Made by a program: the position numbers and the translations under genes. From Pseudomonadota bacterium (GTDB lineage: Bacteria > BMS3Abin14): a DNA stretch of 7,841 nucleotides. Under the pieces are notes generated by a model. It was not told the DNA's origin. It made no database searches and was given only the letters and a program-made list of their open reading frames with translations. Positions 1-5,712 of the stretch are shown here, in pieces. Location of the stretch: assembly GCA_016937135.1 (NCBI GenBank), contig JAFGWO010000136.1, positions 1-7,841 on the forward strand, read 5' to 3'. Numbering within the stretch: position 1 is the stretch's first letter; each line of letters begins with the position of its first letter.

Positions 1-331
1 TGCCGGGGACATCGGAAAAATCGCTGTCGGCGCCGAGGGAGAAACCGCCGAGGCCGCTGTGAGCGCGGTGGCCGCCCGCAGCCCCTATTTTCTGATCTTT
101 GACGGGACCGGCGCCCTGCAAGAAGTCGTCCGCAACCCTTACCAGGATGCCAGGGGAGGGGCGAGCTCTTCGGTCGTGCCCTTCCTCTCCCAAAAGGGGA
201 TGGCCTTCTTCATAGCGGGAGATTTCGGGGAGAAAATCATTCGGGCGATGAAGGATAAAAATATGGACTTTCTTGAATTTCATGGAACCGCAGGGGAGGC
301 CCTGAAAAAAGCCCTGGAAACGAGACGATGA
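1..331 (+). CDS. NifX/NifB-family dinitrogenase Fe-Mo cofactor-binding domain protein (5' partial)
   Basis: The left edge cuts this gene; the first complete codon is at base 2 and the TGA is at 329-331. About 109 residues remain, nearly a whole domain of the small family (Pfam dinitrogenase Fe-Mo cofactor, PF02579) that includes NifX, NafY and the NifB C-terminus. Family-like pieces are an early KIAVG strand, RSPYFLIFD, VVRNPY, a GGASSS segment, KGMAFFIAGDFG, a helix KIIRAMKDKNMDF and the closing GTAGEALKKALE. Relatives bind Fe-S or Fe-Mo clusters during cofactor assembly. Many stand-alone copies occur outside nif clusters and have no proven job, and no nif gene is visible here, so a nitrogenase role is not implied. 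An internal GTG at 59 could be taken as a start, but it would delete the first beta strand, so the true start lies off-window. The stop overlaps an ATG (ATGA, 328-331). Confidence 0.82.
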   Translation, partial: AGDIGKIAVGAEGETAEAAVSAVAARSPYFLIFDGTGALQEVVRNPYQDARGGASSSVVPFLSQKGMAFFIAGDFGEKIIRAMKDKNMDFLEFHGTAGEALKKALETRR

Positions 332-453
332 ACGTTAAGACTGACCCGGGAAGCCAGCGTGCGGGCGCCACCGGATCGGGGGCGGCCGGGACGCGCCGGA
401 TCTCCGCCTGCCCAACGTCCAAAAAGAGAGCAGGCCTGTCATTAATCCCGTGA
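328..453 (+). CDS. Possible 41-residue linker ORF, translationally coupled on both sides (uncertain)
   Basis: A 41-codon ORF opens at the ATG inside the upstream gene's ATGA stop and closes with a TGA at 451-453 whose last base is the A of the next gene's ATG. The predicted peptide is basic and rich in Gly, Ala and Ser, and I recognise no domain, signal peptide or membrane segment. The start lacks a good Shine-Dalgarno, so translation would rely on ribosomes finishing the NifX-like gene. The exact fit between two genes is the only argument that it is real. Composition looks like that of GC-rich spacer DNA, and the other two forward frames also stay open over much of this stretch. It may be a chance ORF. 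Confidence 0.22.
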   Translation: MNVKTDPGSQRAGATGSGAAGTRRISACPTSKKRAGLSLIP

Positions 454-1514
454 TGGACTCTCTGACTCACAACAAGGATCGGTTGACCCATTTTCTCCTG
501 GCTGTGATCGCCATAGTGGCGGTGGGGCTCGTCCTGAAATTTTCCAAACCGGTGATCCTGCCCCTTCTCATCGCCTGGCTTTTATCCTTCGTCTTCGGCG
601 CCGCCGTGGATCTGATGGCCAGGTACCGCATTCCCAGGACCCTGACCATCTTTCTGATGCTGGTGACCCTGTTCGGGGTGGGCTATGTGGGATCCGTTTT
701 CCTCACGTCCCAGGTATCGTCCATTGCCAGGGCCCTTCCCCGTTACCAGGAGCGCTTTGTCCTCATTGTCGGAGACATCCTGACCCGTTTCGATATCGCT
801 GCCTCTCCCCTCGCCGACGTCAACTGGAGGAGGGCCCTTGAGGGTTTCCTGGTCTCCGTGTCGGGTTCCTTGCTCTCGATCCTGATGAACCTGGTCCTGG
901 TCCTCGCTTTTATGGTGTTTATCCTGATGGGCCAGCCCCGCCTCGGGGCCAAGATCAAACACGCTTTTCCCGGTGAACTTGCCCAGCGGATCGTCAGCAC
1001 CAAGGATTTTGTGTCATCCCAGATAACCCGCTATCTCTCGGCCCAGTTCCTCATAAGCCTGGCAACGGGCCTCCTGGTCTGGTTGGCCCTGACCTTGCTG
1101 GAAATTGATTTCGCGCTGACCTGGGGGGCATTGGCCTTCTTCCTGAATTTTGTGCCGACGATAGGGTCCATTATCGCCTCCGTACCCCCCATCCTTCTGG
1201 CGTTCATCCAGTTCTATCCCAATATCCTTCACGGCGTTCTGACCCTGGTGGCCCTGGTCCTCATACAGAACATCATCGGGACCGTCATCTCGCCCAAGGT
1301 CCTCGGGGACCGGCTGGATCTTAGCCCCATCGTTGTCCTGGGTTCCCTTTTGTTCTGGGGGCTTTTATGGGGTGTTGTTGGGGCCCTCCTTTCCGTCGTC
1401 CTGGCCTCGGCCATCAAGATCGTCTGCGACCAGATCGATCTTCTCCGTCCCGTCGGGGTCATGATGGGTTCCGGTAAAAAGTTCCAAAGTGGAGGGCGGG
1501 ACGAGGAACCTTAA
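453..1514 (+). CDS. AI-2E family transporter (TqsA/PerM/YhhT-like permease)
   Basis: This is an integral membrane protein of 353 residues (354 if the adjacent GTG at 450 is used), the normal length for the AI-2E exporter superfamily (PF01594). Numbering from the GTG, hydrophobic segments lie near 14-32, 34-55, 64-86, 133-160, 197-217, 221-251, 258-280 and 292-323. The central soluble stretch at about 88-130 is also typical. The family's most conserved region is present: NFVPTIGSIIASVPP at 233-247, then QNIIGTVISPKVLGDRLDLSP at about 273-293. Members include E. coli TqsA (AI-2 export) and Na+/H+ antiporters from other bacteria; the substrate cannot be read from sequence. GTG (450) and ATG (453) are adjacent, and I prefer the ATG because it overlaps the preceding TGA. 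No convincing Shine-Dalgarno lies upstream, which would fit coupled translation. The frame has no other ATG, GTG or TTG back to a stop at 342-344. The C-terminal tail of about 20 residues is hydrophilic. Confidence 0.9.
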   Translation: MDSLTHNKDRLTHFLLAVIAIVAVGLVLKFSKPVILPLLIAWLLSFVFGAAVDLMARYRIPRTLTIFLMLVTLFGVGYVGSVFLTSQVSSIARALPRYQERFVLIVGDILTRFDIAASPLADVNWRRALEGFLVSVSGSLLSILMNLVLVLAFMVFILMGQPRLGAKIKHAFPGELAQRIVSTKDFVSSQITRYLSAQFLISLATGLLVWLALTLLEIDFALTWGALAFFLNFVPTIGSIIASVPPILLAFIQFYPNILHGVLTLVALVLIQNIIGTVISPKVLGDRLDLSPIVVLGSLLFWGLLWGVVGALLSVVLASAIKIVCDQIDLLRPVGVMMGSGKKFQSGGRDEEP

Positions 1515-1581
1515 GGGCGGATGCCGCATCCTTGCCATCCCGGTTCCCGACCCTGATCTCCCGTCCCTGCGGCGAGGCATC

Positions 1582-1616
1582 CTGACCCGGGTTTTTCCAC
1601 CTGCTATACTCTTTTC
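1582..1616 (+). promoter_or_regulatory. Extended -10 sigma70-type promoter for the ClC gene
   Basis: The -35 candidate CTGACC (1582-1587, 4/6 to TTGACA) is 17 bp from the -10 TATACT (1605-1610, 5/6). The -10 is preceded by TG-N (1602-1604), an extended -10 element. Six bases (CTTTTC) separate the -10 from the ATG at 1617, which puts the expected start site at about the A of the start codon. No purine-rich Shine-Dalgarno occurs between 1590 and 1616. Confidence 0.6.
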
Positions 1617-3374
1617 ATGGAAGAGGAAGTCCCCCGGGAAAAGCCCCCCGGAAAGGGGAGGTGGCGTCTTAACCGGCACGTCTACCTGTCGGTGGTCGCC
1701 GTCCTCATCGGCATCCTCGGGGGGTACGGCGCTATCCTTTTTCGTTTTGTCATCAAGGCGGCCCAGTACGGTTTTTACAGGAACACCCGTGACATCCTGA
1801 CTTTCGCCGATACCCTGCCGGCTTATCTGAAAATCGGCCTGCCGGCCCTCGGAGGGCTTATTGTGGGTCTCCTGGTCCGCTTCGGGGCGCGGGAGGCGAG
1901 GGGACCAGGGGTCTCGGACGTCATGGAAGCTGTGGCCATCCGGGCCGGCCGCATGCGGCCAAGGTTGGCCCTGGTCAAGATCCTTGCGTCGGGGATCACC
2001 ATCGGCTCCGGGGGGTCGGCGGGAAGGGAAGGGCCCATCGTCCAGATCGGGTCCTCCATCGGTTCAACTGTTGCCCACATCATGAGGGCGCCGGTGATGC
2101 AGCGGCGAACCTTCGTGGGATGCGGCGCTGCGGCGGGGATCGCCGCAACCTTTAACGCTCCCATCGCCGGGGTTCTCTTCGCCGTTGAGGTCATCCTCGG
2201 CGATTTCGGCCTCGCCACCTTCTCCCCCCTGGTCCTTTCCTCCGTCACCGCGACCACCATCAGCCGGCACTATTTCGGGGACTTCCCGGCTTTCGTCATC
2301 CCCGGCTACAGCCTCGTTTCCCTTTGGGAGCTCTGCTTTTATCCCCTTCTCGGGATGGCGGCGGGGTTGGCCGCGGTTCTCTTCATTGCCGCCCTTTACA
2401 AGACCGAGGATGTCTTCGCCGCCCTTCCGGTACCCGAATGTTTCAAACCCGCCTTGGGCGGGCTTCTTCTTGGTTTTTTGATCCTTCAGTGGCCTCACGT
2501 CTTCGGAGTGGGCTACGGGGCCATCAACATGTCCCTTAAAAACCAGATGCCGGCCCTCCTGCTTTTGAGCCTTGTCTTCATCAAGATTCTGGCCACGTCC
2601 ATCACCATCGGCAGCGGGGGCGCGGGGGGGATTTTCGCTCCTTCCCTTTTCATCGGGGCCATGACCGGCGGTTTTTTCGGGTGGTGCCTCGGGGTTCTGT
2701 TCCCGGGAGTGGCGGCTGGCCCCGGGGCCTATGCCCTGGTAGGCATGGGCGCTCTGGTGGCGGGGACGACGCACGCCCCCATCACCGCAATCATCACCAT
2801 CTTTGAACTCACGGCTACGTACGAGATCATCGTTCCCCTCATGATCTCCTGCATCATCAGCACCCTTGTCGCCACCTCTCTGAAGAGGGGCTCCATCTAC
2901 ACCATCCGGCTGGCCAGGAAGGGGGTTGAACTTTTCCATGGATGGGAGCAGCGCGTCCTGAGGGACCTGAAGATCCGGGACATCATGGATAAGAACCTGG
3001 CCACGATCGGGGAGGGCACACGGCTGTCGGAGGTCATTCGCCGCCTGAAAATCCTTGATGTTTCCTGCCTGCACGTGGTGGACGAAAAGGGCGCGCTTAA
3101 AGGGATCATTTCTTTTCGCGACATCAGGCCCGCCCTTCAGGAAGAGGATCTGGAAGAGCTGGTGGTGGCCATGGATCTGGCGACGCCGAACCCGCTGCGT
3201 GTCACTCCTTCTGACAGCCTCCTGACCGCCCTGGAAAGGATGAGCGAGAAGGGGATCTCGCGCCTGCCCGTCGTCGCGGAGGATGATCTCGCGAAGGTCC
3301 TGGGGACCGTGAGTCAGAAAGACGTGATGAGAGCCTACAATGAGGCAGTCCTGAAAAGAAGGGAAAGAGAGTAA
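1617..3374 (+). CDS. ClC-family chloride channel/transporter with C-terminal tandem CBS domains
   Basis: A 585-residue voltage-gated ClC family protein: membrane domain at about 20-430, then two CBS domains at about 452-505 and 520-575. ClC landmarks are GSGGSAGREGP (130-140, gating glutamate E138), GIAATFNAPIAGVLFAVE (174-191), GSGGAGGIFAPSLFIGA (332-348) and Y428, which matches the central anion-site tyrosine. The first selectivity motif, usually GSGIP, is GPGVS (96-100). Pro at its second position is the residue linked to nitrate preference in plant CLC-a. At the internal proton-glutamate site (E203 of E. coli ClC-ec1) the residue is V192, as in true chloride channels, while the neighbouring E191 is kept. 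The protein may therefore be a channel or an uncoupled carrier rather than a 2Cl-/H+ exchanger; this is inference. The CBS pair probably binds an adenine nucleotide and tunes gating. ATG 1617 is the first possible start after an in-frame stop at 1554-1556. The gene has its own promoter, likely leaderless. Confidence 0.95.
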   Translation: MEEEVPREKPPGKGRWRLNRHVYLSVVAVLIGILGGYGAILFRFVIKAAQYGFYRNTRDILTFADTLPAYLKIGLPALGGLIVGLLVRFGAREARGPGVSDVMEAVAIRAGRMRPRLALVKILASGITIGSGGSAGREGPIVQIGSSIGSTVAHIMRAPVMQRRTFVGCGAAAGIAATFNAPIAGVLFAVEVILGDFGLATFSPLVLSSVTATTISRHYFGDFPAFVIPGYSLVSLWELCFYPLLGMAAGLAAVLFIAALYKTEDVFAALPVPECFKPALGGLLLGFLILQWPHVFGVGYGAINMSLKNQMPALLLLSLVFIKILATSITIGSGGAGGIFAPSLFIGAMTGGFFGWCLGVLFPGVAAGPGAYALVGMGALVAGTTHAPITAIITIFELTATYEIIVPLMISCIISTLVATSLKRGSIYTIRLARKGVELFHGWEQRVLRDLKIRDIMDKNLATIGEGTRLSEVIRRLKILDVSCLHVVDEKGALKGIISFRDIRPALQEEDLEELVVAMDLATPNPLRVTPSDSLLTALERMSEKGISRLPVVAEDDLAKVLGTVSQKDVMRAYNEAVLKRRERE

Positions 3375-3375
3375 G

Positions 3376-3424
3376 CGCCGGGGATAAGGTGGGGAAACCC
3401 TGGTGCCGCCCCGGTTAATTCCGG
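3376..3424. terminator. GC-rich inverted repeat between convergent genes, possible terminator
   Basis: The 64-bp gap between the ClC stop and the convergent regulator stop contains CCGGGG (3378-3383) pairing with CCCCGG (3409-3414). A small inner GGG-AAA-CCC hairpin (3392-3400) lies between the arms, and a second short repeat CCGG-TTAATT-CCGG spans 3411-3424. Neither strand has a proper T-tract after the stem, so this is a weak intrinsic terminator at best. Position is the main support. Confidence 0.3.
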
Positions 3425-3438
3425 AAACCCCCCAAGCC

Positions 3439-4902
3439 TTATTTCAATCGCCTCACATCGTATTTCTTCATAAGGCCGTAAAGACGCGAGCGCGAGAGCC
3501 CGGAGATCCGGACGGCCCTGGCGATATTTCCACCCGTATGTTCTATGAGCCGTTCCAGATAGTCCCTCTCCATCCGGTTGATGACCCGTTCCCTTTCCTC
3601 CTTGAGGGAAGGGAAAAAGGATGTGGCTGACGGTGTCTGGCTGTTTTCCGGCAGGTCAGGGAAGGATTCTGGTTTCTCTATCCGGGGCTGAGTCCGGGTC
3701 ATTTGTCCCGCTGCAAAGGGGGGTCCGCTCTTCCGGGATCGAATGTGGATCGGGAGATGGGCCGGGTAGAGGATGTTCGACCCTGTAGCGGCAACAATGG
3801 ACCTTTCCAGGCTGTGGATCAGTTCCCTGACATTCCCCGGCCAGTGATAGAGGCTGATCAGGTCCATGAATTCAGGGGATATCCGGATTTCAGGGATCCC
3901 TTGCCGCCGGCAGATGGCTTTTTTATGGTATTGGGCGAGAAGGGGAATATCCTCCCTGCGGTCCCGCAGAGGCGGGACGTTGATTGTTATCACCATCAGC
4001 CGGTGCAGCAGGTCTTCCCTGAAAAGATTTTTCTCCACCATGTCATTCAGGTCCCTGTTGGTGGCGGCGATCACCCTGAAATCGCTTTTCTTCATGGTTT
4101 TGCCGCCGATGGGACGATAACTCTGTTCATCCAGGACGCGGAGGAAGGATTTCTGGATCATGGGAGGGAGTTCGCCCACTTCATCCAGGAAAAGAGTCCC
4201 CTTGTCAGCCTGGGATATCAACCCCTCCTGGGTGCGCTCGGCCCCTGTGAAGGATCCGCGCATATGGCCGAAAAGGGTTGATTCAATGAGATTGTCAGGC
4301 AGGGAGGCGCAGTCCACCAGGACCAGATTGCCCGATGACCGGCGGCTCATTTCATGTATGACCTTTGCGAAAAGTTCCTTGCCGGAGCCCGTCTCCCCCG
4401 TGATCAGGACGCTGACATCGGATTTCGCAGCCTGGCCGGCAAGCTTGAGACACTCGGTGAACCTGTTGCTGGTCGTCATCAGTCCGGGACAGATCCTTGT
4501 TACCTCCTCAACGATGTCCTTGCCCGTCTCCCTGCTTAACGCCCTGAAATCCAGTGCCTGGGAAAGGACCTGGACCAGGTTCGCCGGATTGGCCGGCCGG
4601 GGGAAGACGTCCCAGGCTCCCGCCTCGACAGCCTTCTGATGAAAGGCCTCGTCTAAATTCTCTGCCAGGACGACCACGGTCGGGTGTGCCTCCTGTTCCA
4701 GGATCCAGGACAGGCCGTTGGCAAGGTCCGCGGCGATCTGATCCGATTCGACGAAGACGACCTGGGCGGATGCGATCTCCGGTCTGAGGAGGGCTTCACT
4801 GAGATAGCGATGAACCTGGCTCTCATGGCCCTCCCTGGAAAACATCCTGGCGGCGTGTTTCCCGAAAGTCTGGTCGGCATCGATGATCAGGACCTTTGCC
4901 AT
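3439..4902 (-). CDS. NtrC-type sigma-54-dependent activator with degenerate receiver domain
   Basis: A 487-residue enhancer-binding protein: receiver fold (2-120), sigma-54 AAA+ ATPase (about 140-385), low-complexity linker (388-430) and Fis-type HTH (about 436-482). ATPase motifs are Walker A GETGSGKE (169-176), sigma-54 contact loop GSFTGA (216-221, Ser for the usual Ala, essential Thr kept), Walker B GTLFLDE (235-241), an arginine-finger region FREDLLHRL (294-302), LRDRREDIPLL (312-322) and YHWPGNVREL (352-361). The HTH core is GGNIARAVRISGLSRSRLYGLMKK. Ungapped alignment to NtrC puts E52 at the phosphoacceptor D54, A80 at T82 and R102 at K104; D8 and D10 remain of the acidic cluster. The protein should hydrolyse ATP and remodel sigma-54 RNA polymerase but should not be activated by ordinary aspartate phosphorylation. 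The start at 4902 has an AGAGG Shine-Dalgarno (4908-4912 on the plus strand) with 5 nt spacing. It is divergent from the operon at 5314, its most obvious candidate target. Confidence 0.94.
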   Translation of the reverse strand: MAKVLIIDADQTFGKHAARMFSREGHESQVHRYLSEALLRPEIASAQVVFVESDQIAADLANGLSWILEQEAHPTVVVLAENLDEAFHQKAVEAGAWDVFPRPANPANLVQVLSQALDFRALSRETGKDIVEEVTRICPGLMTTSNRFTECLKLAGQAAKSDVSVLITGETGSGKELFAKVIHEMSRRSSGNLVLVDCASLPDNLIESTLFGHMRGSFTGAERTQEGLISQADKGTLFLDEVGELPPMIQKSFLRVLDEQSYRPIGGKTMKKSDFRVIAATNRDLNDMVEKNLFREDLLHRLMVITINVPPLRDRREDIPLLAQYHKKAICRRQGIPEIRISPEFMDLISLYHWPGNVRELIHSLERSIVAATGSNILYPAHLPIHIRSRKSGPPFAAGQMTRTQPRIEKPESFPDLPENSQTPSATSFFPSLKEERERVINRMERDYLERLIEHTGGNIARAVRISGLSRSRLYGLMKKYDVRRLK

Positions 4903-5061
4903 GGTTGCCTCTGGAAGCTGTTTCCGAAAGGACCCCGTAAGGAAGTGGGGCCTTTCCGCATAAATCCCCTAAAAGGAATAATTCCCCGAGTCTTTCGTTC
5001 TTCCCTGACAAAAAACAATAGGGAAAAGATACACCAGGAAGACAGGGCCGTCCACCCTGGC

Positions 5062-5076
5062 AGGACAAAATGTCCT
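5062..5076. promoter_or_regulatory. Inverted repeat, candidate upstream activator site
   Basis: AGGACA-AAA-TGTCCT is a perfect 6-bp inverted repeat with a 3-bp centre. It is centred about 150 bp upstream of the -24 element at 5221, within the usual distance for an enhancer bound by a dimeric sigma-54 activator. The activator encoded next door has a Fis-type HTH, which binds such dyads. Assignment to that protein is inference. Confidence 0.4.
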
Positions 5077-5085
5077 TTCCCGCTG

Positions 5086-5100
5086 GAATTGTGAAAATTC
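5086..5100. promoter_or_regulatory. Second inverted repeat upstream of the sigma-54 promoter
   Basis: GAATT-GTGAA-AATTC is a perfect 5-bp inverted repeat with a 5-bp spacer, centred 24 bp from the neighbouring AGGACA dyad, a little over two helical turns. The two dyads have different arm sequences, so they are not obviously sites for the same protein. Confidence 0.25.
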
Positions 5101-5220
5101 GTCAGTGGAATTATCAGACCTCTTCTAGCCTAAAGAATCTTGAGTGGAGAAAGCGGGCTTTTAACTTACTGAAATTATTGGGGAAAGATTTTGAGAGTTT
5201 GGCGTCCTAATTTTTGAGAG

Positions 5221-5236
5221 TGGCACGGTATTTTCA
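5221..5236 (+). promoter_or_regulatory. Sigma-54 (RpoN) -24/-12 promoter for the small operon
   Basis: TGGCACGGTATTTTCA matches the consensus TGGCACGRNNNTTGCW at every position except the G of the -12 GC, which is T. The -24 block TGGCACG is perfect and spacing is correct. Transcription would start near 5247, leaving a leader of about 66 nt before the GTG at 5314. A sigma-54 activator gene lies divergently beside it. The mismatch is at a conserved base, so the promoter could be weak. Confidence 0.55.
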
Positions 5237-5313
5237 TAGTAAACAGGAAGAACGAGGGGAGGGGCTTTTGGAATAACCGTTTTCGGGACTGTAGGGACAA
5301 AGGGTGACGAGCT

Positions 5314-5712
5314 GTGGATCTGATCGTTCTGGATTATGACAACGGGTCTTTTTCGGGGCGCCTGCACGATTTGGCCCTGAAAAGCAGGGAGATTTCAGGC
5401 GCCATGTTCTTCTGGAGCGCCACCGGATTTTTGAACCAGCTCCGGGTTTTCTCGGGAAGCCAGCGGATCGTAGTCATTCTCATGGCGGATCGGCCGCTGC
5501 TCCAGGACCTGTTCCGCCTGAAGGAACTCTTTGAGGATGTGTCCCTTTTTCTGCTTCTTTCGGACCATCTGCCGGATACCCTCTCGGCCGCGCATCGTCT
5601 TCACCCCCGCTTCCTGACTTTCATGGATGAGGGAGGCGACGATTTTATGGGAGTTCTCGAAAGCTTCATTGGCCAGCAGACGTTCGGATCTCTGAAGGGA
5701 GGCCTTTCATGA
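5314..5712 (+). CDS. Small receiver-like protein without a clear phosphorylation site (hypothetical)
   Basis: A 132-residue soluble protein that I cannot name. Predicted order is strand MDLIVLDYD (1-9), helix 12-25, strand AMFFWS (30-35), helix 36-47, strand RIVVILMAD (51-59), helix 60-74, strand VSLFLLLSD (76-84), helix 86-97, strand RFLTFMDEG (99-107) and helix 109-123. This alternating order is that of a response-regulator receiver. An acidic pair (D7, D9) sits where receivers bind Mg2+, but no LLD-type phosphoacceptor is clear (D59 is the only candidate), and the Thr/Ser and Lys-Pro switch motifs are absent. It may act as a protein-binding pseudo-receiver; this is inference from fold pattern. 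The GTG at 5314 is the first start after an in-frame TGA at 5305-5307, with AAGGG (5300-5304) as a modest Shine-Dalgarno. It lies behind a sigma-54-type promoter and overlaps the next ORF by ATGA. Confidence 0.75.
   Translation: MDLIVLDYDNGSFSGRLHDLALKSREISGAMFFWSATGFLNQLRVFSGSQRIVVILMADRPLLQDLFRLKELFEDVSLFLLLSDHLPDTLSAAHRLHPRFLTFMDEGGDDFMGVLESFIGQQTFGSLKGGLS

Larger units (their letters stand above)
4903..5313. other. Divergent intergenic region (411 bp)
   Basis: This gap separates the divergent sigma-54 activator and the small operon. From about 5090 to 5245 it is clearly more AT-rich than the flanking genes. It holds, left to right, a short palindrome GGAATAATTCC (4975-4985), two inverted repeats (5062-5076 and 5086-5100), a repeated TGGAATT (5084-5090 and 5106-5112), a 10-bp direct repeat TTTTGAGAGT (5189-5198 and 5212-5221) and a sigma-54-type promoter (5221-5236). 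I found no convincing sigma70 promoter for the activator gene on the minus strand; the best -10-like match there (GATAAT, minus strand of 5110-5115) has no matching -35. The short ORFs here overlap the flanking genes or lack family features, and I consider the region non-coding. Confidence 0.7.

Noticed and set aside
1..331. Evidence for a nitrogen-fixation cluster
   Set aside because: Only a stand-alone cluster-binding domain is present; these are widespread without nitrogenase, and no other nif-type gene follows.
450..1514. Reading the permease as an autoinducer-2 exporter in a quorum-sensing system
   Set aside because: The family name comes from a single E. coli member; other members are ion antiporters, and no lux-type gene is present here.
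1489..1800. 103-codon plus-strand ORF spanning the end of the permease and the start of the ClC gene
   Set aside because: It lies out of frame across two real genes and a promoter, and has a Ser/Pro/Arg-rich composition without motifs.
2064..3074. Long open frame of 336 codons on the minus strand opposite the ClC gene
   Set aside because: It is antisense to a clear ClC/CBS gene, its protein is charged and Gly/Asp-rich without any family motif, and its length follows from the GC-rich codon use of the real gene.
3703..4281. Open frame of 192 codons on the plus strand opposite the sigma-54 activator
   Set aside because: It mirrors the conserved AAA+ domain, has no recognisable domain and no credible start context.
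5090..5106. TTGTGA half-site resembling a CRP/FNR/HcpR or Rex operator
   Set aside because: Only one half matches; the sequence 6 bp on (GTCAGT) does not resemble TCACAA, so no dyad of that type exists.
5161..5367. 68-codon minus-strand ORF over the sigma-54 promoter and the start of the small operon
   Set aside because: It overlaps regulatory sequence and the start of the 5314 gene, has no domain, and would conflict with the divergent promoter layout.
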